Positions 1-5,484 of a DNA stretch of 5,537 nt are shown piece by piece. A program made the position numbers and the translations under genes. Positions within the stretch are counted from its first letter, which is position 1. Every line of letters starts with the position of its first letter. The stretch lies in assembly GCA_964354135.1 (NCBI GenBank), contig CAYGZA010000385.1, positions 1 through 5,537 on the forward strand, given 5' to 3'. The notes under the pieces are model-generated. The model worked only from the letters and a program-made list of their open reading frames with translations, was not told the DNA's origin and did no database searches. This DNA is from CAYGZA01 sp964354135 (GTDB taxonomy: Bacteria; Planctomycetota; Planctomycetia; Pirellulales; Thermoguttaceae).

Positions 1-288
1 AAACGTGATCTGCTGATACGAGTAGCCTTCGTAGGCATGGAAGCGGCCTTCCATAGCCACGATCGAGAGCCCTTGCAGCCGGCCGCATACCAACTGGCCG
101 GTGTGCCCGATGGTGGTCGAGCGGGGAAAATGGGGGATCGTCTCATAGTCCAGCTCCGCCTCGGTCTCGATCTGCCCGGCCAGGCTGCCCAGGCCGGTTC
201 CCAGGATGATCCCGACTTGCGGCCGGCCCGACCATTGGCGGCGAATCGCGTCTGCGGCTTCCCGGATCTGTTCGGCCAGCTCAGGCAC
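1..288 (-). CDS. punA: Purine nucleoside phosphorylase, N-terminal 96 residues (cut by window edge)
   Basis: Cleaves purine nucleosides with phosphate to free base plus (deoxy)ribose-1-phosphate in cytoplasmic purine salvage. The visible part matches the trimeric (human/PunA-like) class: GIILGTGLG at residues 26-34 is the phosphate-binding loop, followed by IPHFPRST (51-58), GHTG (61-64) and GRFHAYEGY (81-89). His62, Arg82, His84 and Tyr86 line up, with a constant offset of two, with His64, Arg84, His86 and Tyr88 of human PNP. I chose the GTG at 288 because GAGGAA (295-300) sits six bases upstream and the protein starts with the usual helix before the phosphate loop. The frame stays open upstream of 288, so a slightly longer form is not excluded. 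It follows the acidic gene by 67 bases with the same type of ribosome binding site, suggesting co-transcription. The rest of the gene lies off the left edge. Family call is firm; exact base preference cannot be read here. Confidence 0.93.
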   Translation of the reverse strand, partial: MPELAEQIREAADAIRRQWSGRPQVGIILGTGLGSLAGQIETEAELDYETIPHFPRSTTIGHTGQLVCGRLQGLSIVAMEGRFHAYEGYSYQQITF

Positions 289-294
289 GGCTCG

Positions 295-300
295 TTCCTC
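295..300 (-). promoter_or_regulatory. Ribosome binding site deciding the GTG start of the phosphorylase
   Basis: On the minus strand GAGGAA is followed by six bases and then GTG at 288. This is the argument for the non-ATG start. Motif and spacing match the site in front of the acidic gene (704-709). Confidence 0.7.
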
Positions 301-355
301 AGGAATCGCGAGACACCTCGGCGGGCGGCTCGGTCAACGCAGGGCCCGCGGAGGG

Positions 356-697
356 TCAAGGGGCGTCCTCAAAGTCCTCGTCGTCGATCTCTTCGTCGTC
401 GCTGTCGAAGGCCGCGCCTTCGTCGTCGACCTCTTCGTCCTCGTCCTCAATCGGTCCTTCCTCGAGTTCGCCTTCGTCGAGGTCTTCGTCCAGATCTTCG
501 TCGAATTCCTCCTCGAAGTCGTCGTCGAAGTCGTCGTCGAAGTCCTCCTCGTCGAAGTCGTCGAAATCGTTTTCTTCGGCGTCGCATTGCACGCCGCCGG
601 TGCGCCCCAGCCCTATCGGATCGGGAGCGATTGTCGCGGCGCCGCTCCGGTGCGAGCCGCCGTCCGGCCGTCCTGTCGGTCCAAGTTCGAGCCACAT
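356..697 (-). CDS. Small, extremely acidic protein with Phe/Leu tetrad repeat
   Basis: No family recognised. The 113-residue protein has two parts. Residues 1-38 are Gly/Pro/Arg-containing and featureless. Residues 39-113 hold about 50 Asp/Glu in 75 positions with no basic residue after Arg32, and there is no Lys anywhere. From 53 to 73 a Phe or Leu recurs exactly every fourth residue (F53, F57, F61, F65, L69, L73), flanked by F45, F48 and L78. There is no signal peptide, membrane segment or Cys pair. A ribosome binding site, GAGGAA six bases before ATG697, and a promoter-like sequence at 810-838 support a real gene. The phosphorylase follows 67 bases downstream. The tail resembles the acidic C-terminus of the RNA polymerase delta subunit, but the folded N-terminal domain of that protein is absent. 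A disordered polyanion, a partner-binding tail or a nucleic-acid mimic are possible inferences. The start could be internal, as the N-terminal third looks unconserved. Confidence 0.65.
   Translation of the reverse strand: MWLELGPTGRPDGGSHRSGAATIAPDPIGLGRTGGVQCDAEENDFDDFDEEDFDDDFDDDFEEEFDEDLDEDLDEGELEEGPIEDEDEEVDDEGAAFDSDDEEIDDEDFEDAP
515..550 (-). repeat. 12-bp tandem repeat inside the acidic gene (3 copies)
   Basis: On the plus strand GAAGTCGTCGTC occurs at 515-526 and exactly again at 527-538. A third copy at 539-550 differs at two bases (GAAGTCCTCCTC). Read on the coding strand each unit gives three acidic residues plus Phe, so this repeat generates the strictest part of the tetrad pattern. 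Being a multiple of three, gain or loss of a unit would keep the frame. Confidence 0.85.
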
Positions 698-703
698 GAC
701 AGA

Positions 704-709
704 TTCCTC
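704..709 (-). promoter_or_regulatory. Ribosome binding site of the acidic gene
   Basis: GAGGAA on the minus strand lies six bases before ATG697. It favours this ATG over the in-frame internal GTG (Val36), which has no such motif in front. Confidence 0.7.
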
Positions 710-809
710 GACTGTTCAACCAGCCCTTGGGGAAAACGCGGGGAAGCCCGGCCGGCGGTGGAGACGTCGTAGGCCCTCCGGCGCACGCGGCATGGCTCCT
801 AACGCCCTG

Positions 810-838
810 TTGTTAGTCGACGCCCGGCGATTTGTCAA
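810..838 (-). promoter_or_regulatory. Sigma-70-type promoter candidate for the acidic protein / phosphorylase unit
   Basis: On the minus strand a perfect -35 box TTGACA (838-833) is separated by 17 bases from TAACAA (815-810), a -10 box matching the consensus at three positions. Transcription would begin near 803, leaving a leader of about 105 bases before ATG697. Spacing and -35 are ideal but the -10 is weak. Confidence 0.45.
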
Positions 839-930
839 CCAATCTTTTCTGCCACCGATTCGGCGGGGGGCCGGCCTGGGTCCGGGGCAGGTCTGCGGCC
901 TGATTGCGGCGGCAAAATGATCCAACAGGA

Positions 931-979
931 TTGGGAGAAAAGAAGCGGGCAGGGCCGTCCGAGATCGAAGGCCCTGCCC
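931..979 (-). terminator. Rho-independent terminator-like hairpin
   Basis: A perfect 10-bp inverted repeat, GGGCAGGGCC at 947-956 and GGCCCTGCCC at 970-979, encloses a 13-base loop. On the minus strand the stem is followed by a T-rich run, GCTTCTTTTCT, ending near 936. It is 218 bases past the glycosyltransferase stop. It could end that transcript or the small transcript proposed just upstream. The plus strand has only AAAA after the stem, so minus-strand action is favoured. Confidence 0.55.
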
Positions 980-1053
980 AAAACACGGGGGTGAGAAAGC
1001 CACGTTCACGAGACCCACCACCTGCCTCCTGCAATCGGTGCCGTGGGCCTCCA
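935..1053 (-). ncRNA. Candidate small RNA between a consensus promoter and a terminator
   Basis: The promoter candidate at 1087-1060 predicts a start near 1053, and the hairpin at 979-947 with its T-rich tail would end the transcript near 935, giving about 120 bases. Near the 5' end, CCCAC-GG-CACC (1047-1037) can pair with GGTGGTGGG (1022-1014), leaving a 14-base loop containing AGGAGG. A second GGAGG lies just upstream of the stem. No known RNA family (SRP RNA, tmRNA, 6S) was recognised. The alternative is a short protein gene, since AGGAGG is followed by two GTG codons at three and six bases, but the terminator stem would then lie inside the coding frame. The call rests on signal order only. 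Confidence 0.3.
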
Positions 1054-1059
1054 ATGTCT

Positions 1060-1087
1060 ACTCTATGGGGCCCGCCGGCGATGTCAA
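1060..1087 (-). promoter_or_regulatory. Promoter candidate inside the gene-poor interval
   Basis: On the minus strand a perfect TTGACA (1087-1082) is followed after 16 bases by TAGAGT (1065-1060), four of six matches to the -10 consensus. It lies 110 bases beyond the glycosyltransferase stop and points towards the terminator-like hairpin, not directly at a recognised gene. Confidence 0.4.
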
Positions 1088-1196
1088 TATAGACAGCATG
1101 GGAAAAATGGCAAATGCGGGGCGGGTGCTTCTGATTGATGCCGCGGAGAACGGTAATACCGGATCTGCCGCCGGGAAGCGAGCCGGGAGGCGCATT

Positions 1197-2801
1197 TCAG
1201 CTCGTGATGCAGTCCGAGCCGCTGGGCGTGTTGCCCCAATCGGCCGACAAAGTCTGGCTGATGATCGGCATCTGAATGGGGGTCACGTCGGTGACCGTCG
1301 TCCCCGGGTCGATGCGGAGCCAGCGCGTGCCTTCGGAGGTCGGGGCAGAAGCGGAGGGGGCCGTCGCCGCAGGGCCCACCGTCTGAACCGCACGGAGATA
1401 GGCTTGGAGTTCCCTGTTGTTAGGCTCCAATACCTGCCACTGGCGGAGAACCGGCAGGGCCGCTTCCGTCCGGCCGTTGGAGAGCAACGTCACACAGAGC
1501 CAACGCAGGCAGAAGGGATCGCAGCAGCCGGCCGCGTAGGCGCTCTGGAGGTGTCCGAGGGCGGGGAGCCAATCACCCGCCGCGGCCCTGCACGCACCGC
1601 GAACCGCGCTGCGGAACGGCTCGCGTTGGTCGGGCCCCAGGGAAAGCCCCTCCGCCGCGGCAAGGGCCTCTTCGGGTTCTCCGCGTTTGACGTGCAGGTC
1701 GATCAGGTGGCGGCGGAGGTGGATCGAGCTCGGATGCCGCTCCAGAGATTCCTTCAATACCGTCGTTGCCCGATCGTCCTCGCCGGAAAGCTGGAGAGTG
1801 AGGGCCAAGCACGCGGCGGCCACTTCGGCGATGTCGCGGAGGTGCCAGGTCTCCAGGTTGATCTGGCCGTGCCCCATCGCGAGGTCGAACGCCCGGGCAG
1901 CCAGTGCCAGTTGATTCCTGGCCTGCAAGCAGTTGCCCATCGCGGAGAGCAACTGGGCATCCAGGGGATAGACGGCGAGGGCCTCCAGGCACACGGTCAG
2001 TTGCCCCGCCGGGTCCTCGGGATCATCGTCGAGGCCGGCCAGGAGGCCGTAATAGCCCTCGAGCATTTCCGTGGACCCGCGTGGAGCGATACGGACGGCC
2101 TCAGCGAACGCTTGCCGGGCCAAGGGGCGATTCTCCAGGTCGCCGGCCGACTCGCCCAGCGCCAAGAGCAGGCGGACTTGGCACGCATCGTCCGCGTTGT
2201 CCAGCGCGACGAGGTCCAGGTTGCGGCGGGCCCTGCGAGCCTTGTGCTCCTGATCGTGCCGGCGGGGATCGCAGAGGATCCTGATCGGGGCCAAGAGCAC
2301 TTCGAGCCCGGCAGCCTCAATCGCCGGCTTGAGCGTTTCGCGGACCCGGCCCTCAAACCGCAGGTCCCGGCGGTTCGGCACCAGGCGGATCTGCGCCGAC
2401 TGCTCGGGCGACGCCGCCGGCTCGGCCGGTGGGGCCTCGACCATCACGCGGTAGACGCAATTCGCGCTGGCGCACTGATCCAGAAAGCTCCGGAGCAGAG
2501 CGGCCGAGTCGTCTGCCAGGCAATCCCCCGCGTCCAGCCAGAGTACCCAGTCCCCCGTGACTTGCTTCAGCACCCGGTTGCGGGCGGCCCCGAAATCGTC
2601 CTGCCAAAGGCCGGTGAGGATCTTGGCGCCCATGGCCTGGGCGATCTTCGCGGTCCGATCCGTGGACCCGGCATCGAAGACGACCATCTCGTCGGCCACG
2701 GGCCAGACACTGCGGAGGCTGGACGCCACTACCTGCTGGTCGTCGCCGACGATCATCGCCACGGACAAGCGTGGCCCGGAAGGGAGCCGTTGGGTGTCCA
2801 T
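1197..2801 (-). CDS. Family 2 glycosyltransferase with C-terminal TPR-like repeat region
   Basis: Predicted cytoplasmic enzyme of 534 residues that would transfer a sugar from a nucleotide-sugar donor; acceptor unknown. Residues 11-110 form a GT-A/GT2 core: LSVAMIVGDD (12-21), VFDAGSTDRT (41-50), WQDDFGAARN (66-75) and GDWVLWLDAGD (83-93). The order and spacing match glycosyltransferases that often carry TPRs. Residues about 148-157 (RFEGRVRETL) correspond to the family's later GRxHE-like motif with Arg in place of His. Residues about 200-470 are Ala/Leu-rich helical repeats of TPR character. A Pro/Ala/Ser/Thr linker (about 476-490) leads to a tail without a recognised domain. There is no membrane segment. 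The metal-binding triplet usually read Asp-x-Asp is Asp90-Ala-Gly, with Asp93 next. I chose ATG2801 because a full AAGGAGG (2806-2812) precedes it; an upstream in-frame ATG at 2891 would add 30 residues without GT2 character. The gene starts 99 bases after argJ with no clear terminator between. Confidence 0.88.
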   Translation of the reverse strand: MDTQRLPSGPRLSVAMIVGDDQQVVASSLRSVWPVADEMVVFDAGSTDRTAKIAQAMGAKILTGLWQDDFGAARNRVLKQVTGDWVLWLDAGDCLADDSAALLRSFLDQCASANCVYRVMVEAPPAEPAASPEQSAQIRLVPNRRDLRFEGRVRETLKPAIEAAGLEVLLAPIRILCDPRRHDQEHKARRARRNLDLVALDNADDACQVRLLLALGESAGDLENRPLARQAFAEAVRIAPRGSTEMLEGYYGLLAGLDDDPEDPAGQLTVCLEALAVYPLDAQLLSAMGNCLQARNQLALAARAFDLAMGHGQINLETWHLRDIAEVAAACLALTLQLSGEDDRATTVLKESLERHPSSIHLRRHLIDLHVKRGEPEEALAAAEGLSLGPDQREPFRSAVRGACRAAAGDWLPALGHLQSAYAAGCCDPFCLRWLCVTLLSNGRTEAALPVLRQWQVLEPNNRELQAYLRAVQTVGPAATAPSASAPTSEGTRWLRIDPGTTVTDVTPIQMPIISQTLSADWGNTPSGSDCITS

Positions 2802-2805
2802 GCCG

Positions 2806-2812
2806 CCTCCTT
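2806..2812 (-). promoter_or_regulatory. Full-consensus ribosome binding site setting the glycosyltransferase start
   Basis: AAGGAGG on the minus strand ends four bases before ATG2801. It is the best Shine-Dalgarno match in front of any gene here and decides against the upstream ATG at 2891. Confidence 0.75.
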
Positions 2813-2900
2813 GCGAAGACACGTGTTGGGCTGATCGAGCGGGGGAAGTGTACCCCGATCGAGGCGGCGCAGAAAGGCCGGTTTTCAGCAACGACCGCCG

Positions 2901-4094
2901 CTAAGTATGATAATCCGCGTTCAGCCGGACGTATTCCGCGGTCAGGTCCGTGGTCCAGAACCGGCCGCGGGCGTTTCCCTCGTCCAATTGGAGCTGGATC
3001 AAGGTATCGCGGTTGTGGCGAATCGAGTCAGAGACGGTCTTGGCGTCGAAATCGACCGGCGTACCCCCTTGATAGAGGAGGTGCCCGTTGAGGTGCAGGG
3101 TCACCTGGTCTGGATCGAACGGGACGCCCGCATAGCCTGCCGCGGAGACGATTCGCCCCCAGTTTGGGTCAGCCCCACAGACGGCCGTCTTCACCAGCGG
3201 GCTGTTGGCGATGGTCCTGGCGACTTGAAGGGCCGCTTCGCGGCTGGAGCAGCCGGAAACCTCGATTGTGATGAGGTGGCTTGCGCCCTCCCCGTCAGCG
3301 GGGATCGAGCGGGCCAACTCGGCGCAGAGGTCATTGAGGGCCCGGCTGAACGATACCAGGTCATCCCCGGTCAGGAGGCCCCCGCCGGCCGCCCCGTTGG
3401 CCAGCAAGAGGACCGTGTCGTTGGTGCTCACGTGGCCGTCGACGTTGATGCAGTTGAAGCTATCGGCCACGGCGTCCGCCAAGGCGGCCCGGGCCGAGGC
3501 AGTATCCAGCACGGCGTCGGTCATAATGAGGCCGAGCATCGTGGCCAGGTTGGGTCCCATCATCGCGGCCCCCTTCACCATGCCGGTGACCTGAATCTCG
3601 CGGCGCCGCAGGGAGATGGTTCGCCCGGCCAGTTTGTGGACGGTATCGGTAGTCATCATGCCGCGGGCGGCGGAGACGAGGGCGTCTTCGTCGGACCCAA
3701 GCTGCGCCGCGGCGAGCTTGACCCCCAGGGCAATCTTGTCCATGGGCACATAGTGCCCGATCACCCCGGTAGAGAGCACGAGGGCCTGGTCCTCTTCCGC
3801 CCCGCAGGATTGGGCCGCCAGGCGGGCCATCTGGCAGGCGTCCTCGAATCCACGCTGGCCGGTGCAGGCGTTTGCGTATCCCGAGTTGATCACCACCACG
3901 CGGATGCGCTCGCTGGGGGTCCGCTGCCGGTCCAGGGCCACCGGGGCGGCAAACACCAGATTCTGCGTGAAAACCCCGACAGCCACCGCCGGCGTCTCGG
4001 AAACGACCAGCGTCAGGTCCGGCTTACGCAGGTCCCGTTTCAGCCCGCAATGGACGCCGGCCACCAAATACCCCTTGGGAACGCGGATTGCCAT
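2901..4094 (-). CDS. argJ: Glutamate N-acetyltransferase (ornithine acetyltransferase)
   Basis: Transfers the acetyl group from N-acetylornithine to glutamate in the cyclic arginine pathway; some members also use acetyl-CoA, which cannot be told from sequence here. The 397-residue length is normal. NSGYANACTG (70-79), STGVIG (108-113) with the oxyanion-hole Thr-Gly, and KGAAMMGPNLATML (174-187) are all present. The precursor cleaves itself before Thr185, which becomes the nucleophile of the beta chain. SFNCINVDGHVSTNDT, DGEGASHLI, SPLVKTAVCGADPNWGRI and the C-terminal EYVRLNADYHT complete the family pattern. Compared with the common VDGDTSTND, this protein has His and Val in place of Asp and Thr. 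The ATG start gives the standard N-terminus; only a weak GAGAAG sits ten bases upstream. argC lies 197 bases before it and the glycosyltransferase 99 bases after. Confidence 0.97.
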   Translation of the reverse strand: MAIRVPKGYLVAGVHCGLKRDLRKPDLTLVVSETPAVAVGVFTQNLVFAAPVALDRQRTPSERIRVVVINSGYANACTGQRGFEDACQMARLAAQSCGAEEDQALVLSTGVIGHYVPMDKIALGVKLAAAQLGSDEDALVSAARGMMTTDTVHKLAGRTISLRRREIQVTGMVKGAAMMGPNLATMLGLIMTDAVLDTASARAALADAVADSFNCINVDGHVSTNDTVLLLANGAAGGGLLTGDDLVSFSRALNDLCAELARSIPADGEGASHLITIEVSGCSSREAALQVARTIANSPLVKTAVCGADPNWGRIVSAAGYAGVPFDPDQVTLHLNGHLLYQGGTPVDFDAKTVSDSIRHNRDTLIQLQLDEGNARGRFWTTDLTAEYVRLNADYHT

Positions 4095-4145
4095 TAGATG
4101 TCAGCTTCTCACGTTGGAGTCCAAGTCGTCCCACGCGCGGCATTG

Positions 4146-4219
4146 AGCGCTATCAGCTATCAGCTATCAGCTTTCGGCCATCGACGTTCTGAAAGCTGAT
4201 AGCTGACGGCTGATCGCTT
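4146..4219. repeat. Inverted repeat built from tandem heptamers, between argC and argJ
   Basis: The left arm has three exact GCTATCA units (4149-4155, 4156-4162, 4163-4169) followed by GCTTTC (4170-4175). After a 15-base loop the right arm has GAAAGC (4191-4196), then TGATAGC, TGACGGC and TGATCGC (4197-4217). The inner 12 bases pair perfectly; the outer heptamers pair with one to two mismatches each. It lies in the argC-argJ spacer, so it would be transcribed as a hairpin if the genes are co-transcribed. No T-run follows on either strand, so it is not a standard terminator. An intergenic mobile or slippage-derived repeat is likely. Confidence 0.85.
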
Positions 4220-4291
4220 CTGCTACGGCCAAAGGCCGCGTTGAGCCTCAATGTCAGGATCACGAAACAGACACATCGCGAAGACCAAGGT

Positions 4292-5299
4292 TCAGAGGGC
4301 GGTGGTTTCGGGGTAGCCGTACATGAGGTTGAAGTTCTGAACGGCAGCCCCCGATGCCCCCTTGATCAGGTTGTCCAGGCAACTGATCGTGATGACCCGG
4401 CCGCGGACGATCCGGGCCGTGATGTCGCAGCAGTTGGTCCCTGCACTGTCCTTGGTCCCCGGCAGATGGTCGATCACGCGGATAAACGGCTCGTCGGCGT
4501 AGAAGTCGCGGAAGGTCTGGAGCAGCTTCTCTTCCGCCAGCTCGCCGACGGGCCGGCTATACGTGGTGGTCAGGATCCCCCGGTCCATGGGAATCAGGTG
4601 GGGCGTGAAAACGACTTCGACCTTGCTGCCGGCCATGGTGCTGAGCACTTGGTCGATCTCCGGGGTGTGGCGATGGCGGCCGACGTTGTAGGCGGAAACG
4701 CTCTCGTTGCACTCGGGGTAATGAGTGGTCAGTTTCAGCGTGCGTCCCGCCCCGGACACCCCACTTTTGGAGTCCACGACAATCCCTTCCGGTTCGATCA
4801 GCCCGGCCTTCAGGAGCGGGGCCAGGGCGAGAATCGCGGAGGTCGGATAGCAGCCCGGGTTGGCCACCAGCGATGCCCCGATGATCTTCTCGCGGAACAG
4901 CTCCGGAAGCCCGTACACCACCTTGCCCAACCGCTGGGGGTCCTGGTGCTTCTGGCCGTACCACTGGGCGAACACCTCGGGATCGTTCAGCCGGTAATCG
5001 GCACTGAAATCGACGACGCGGCAGCCGGCATCCAGCAAATGGGGGATCACCGACGCGCTGGCGCCGTGCGGAAGACAGCTAAAAACGCACTCCGCCCGGC
5101 TGGCGACTTCGGTTGGGCCGAGATCCTCCATCGAGAGGTCGAGCCGGCCGTGAAGCGATGGGTGGATCATCGCGATGTGCGGGCTGCCCTCTTGCCGGCT
5201 GGTCAGCGTCACGATGTCCGCCTCGGGGTGGCGCAGCAAGAGCTTGATCAGTTCCAGGGCCGTGTAGCCGGTGGCACCGAGGATTGCAATGCGGGTCAT
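4292..5299 (-). CDS. argC: N-acetyl-gamma-glutamyl-phosphate reductase
   Basis: Reduces N-acetylglutamyl-5-phosphate to the semialdehyde with NADPH, the third step of arginine synthesis, in the cytoplasm. The 335-residue length is typical. GATGYTALE (8-16) is the nucleotide-binding glycine loop. Cys150 in NPGCYPTSA is the thioester-forming catalytic residue, and His209/His211 in GRHRHTPEI lie 59 and 61 residues on, the same spacing as Cys158-His217/His219 of the Mycobacterium tuberculosis enzyme. DSKSGVSGAGR (176-186) and the C-terminal GASGAAVQNFNLMYGYPETTAL match the family. I chose ATG5299 because MTRIAILGATGY begins right at the cofactor loop; the in-frame extension to 5491 runs through the palindrome and shows no protein character. 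The ribosome binding site is weak. The leader carries a promoter candidate and two hairpins. argJ follows after 197 bases. Confidence 0.97.
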   Translation of the reverse strand: MTRIAILGATGYTALELIKLLLRHPEADIVTLTSRQEGSPHIAMIHPSLHGRLDLSMEDLGPTEVASRAECVFSCLPHGASASVIPHLLDAGCRVVDFSADYRLNDPEVFAQWYGQKHQDPQRLGKVVYGLPELFREKIIGASLVANPGCYPTSAILALAPLLKAGLIEPEGIVVDSKSGVSGAGRTLKLTTHYPECNESVSAYNVGRHRHTPEIDQVLSTMAGSKVEVVFTPHLIPMDRGILTTTYSRPVGELAEEKLLQTFRDFYADEPFIRVIDHLPGTKDSAGTNCCDITARIVRGRVITISCLDNLIKGASGAAVQNFNLMYGYPETTAL

Positions 5300-5334
5300 G
5301 GGCTCGTTTCGGGTGCGGCAAAGCGGGGTCGGGA

Positions 5335-5350
5335 CCCGCGCCAACGCGGG
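5335..5350. repeat. Short GC hairpin in the argC leader
   Basis: CCCGCG (5335-5340) and CGCGGG (5345-5350) form a perfect six-pair stem with a four-base loop, 36 bases before the argC start and 10 bases from the larger palindrome. With the palindrome it makes two consecutive stems in the predicted leader RNA. In this GC-rich context a six-pair stem can occur by chance. Confidence 0.5.
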
Positions 5351-5360
5351 CTCAGGCTTC

Positions 5361-5394
5361 CCAAAGCCCACGGGTTGCAACCCGTGGGCTTTGG
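5361..5394. repeat. Perfect 34-bp palindrome in the argC leader
   Basis: The 34 bases read identically on both strands. Each half contains CCAAAGCCCACGGGTT and the centre is TTGCAA. The bases on either side (5360 and 5395) do not extend it. It starts 62 bases before the argC start codon and lies downstream of the promoter candidate. No T-run follows in either direction, so it is not a classical terminator. It may be a repetitive extragenic palindrome, a regulator-binding site or an RNA leader hairpin. Confidence 0.9.
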
Positions 5395-5418
5395 ACCAAG
5401 TACTGACGGTGACCAAGC

Positions 5419-5448
5419 AGTATACCCACGCTGCAACCCAGTCGCCAA
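5419..5448 (-). promoter_or_regulatory. Sigma-70-type promoter candidate for argC
   Basis: On the minus strand TTGGCG (5448-5443, four of six matches) and TATACT (5424-5419, five of six) are separated by 18 bases. The predicted start near 5412 gives a leader of about 113 bases that includes both hairpins. The strong -10 stands out in GC-rich surroundings. Confidence 0.45.
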
Positions 5449-5463
5449 GGGGGGTGCGAAAAG

Positions 5464-5484
5464 GGATGAAGGATGAGGGATGAG
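5464..5484. repeat. Heptamer tandem repeat GGATGAR, three copies
   Basis: GGATGAA (5464-5470) is followed by GGATGAG twice (5471-5477, 5478-5484), then GGGG. This is a second seven-base microsatellite in the window, with a unit different from the one at 4149-4169. It sits upstream of the argC promoter candidate. Confidence 0.75.

Larger units (their letters stand above)
698..1196. other. Gene-poor interval between glycosyltransferase and acidic gene
   Basis: This 499-base stretch has no protein gene I can support. Open frames exist on both strands but none shows domain-like sequence. It is not featureless: on the minus strand it holds in order a promoter candidate (1087-1060), a region with an inverted repeat exposing AGGAGG (1047-1014), a terminator-like hairpin (979-947) and a second promoter candidate (838-810). 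No tRNA T-loop or known SRP RNA motif was seen. Confidence 0.6.

Noticed and set aside
206..772. Plus-strand frame encoding a Val/Leu/Phe-rich, membrane-like protein
   Set aside because: The hydrophobic run is simply the reverse complement of the Asp/Glu/Phe codon repeat of the acidic gene. No ribosome binding site supports it, whereas the acidic gene has one.
716..1054. Minus-strand frame of 112 codons, or a shorter form starting at GTG after AGGAGG near 1020
   Set aside because: AGGAGG with nearby GTG codons is suggestive, but the terminator-like hairpin lies within the frame, the product has no recognisable features and the frame runs through the next promoter candidate. Kept only as an alternative to the small RNA.
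1038..2834. 598-codon open frame on the plus strand
   Set aside because: It is antisense to the glycosyltransferase, whose frame carries recognisable GT2 motifs. The plus-strand product is Arg/Gly/Pro-rich without any domain, as expected from a long antisense frame in GC-rich DNA.
2907..4097. 396-codon plus-strand open frame antisense to argJ
   Set aside because: Same extent as argJ in opposite sense; no domain-like sequence, while argJ is unmistakable.
4225..4237. CGGCC-AAA-GGCCG small inverted repeat in the argC-argJ spacer
   Set aside because: Five-pair stem with a three-base loop and no T-run; common by chance at this GC content.
4241..5476. 411-codon plus-strand open frame antisense to argC
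   Set aside because: Shadow of argC; it even runs through the palindrome and the heptamer repeat.
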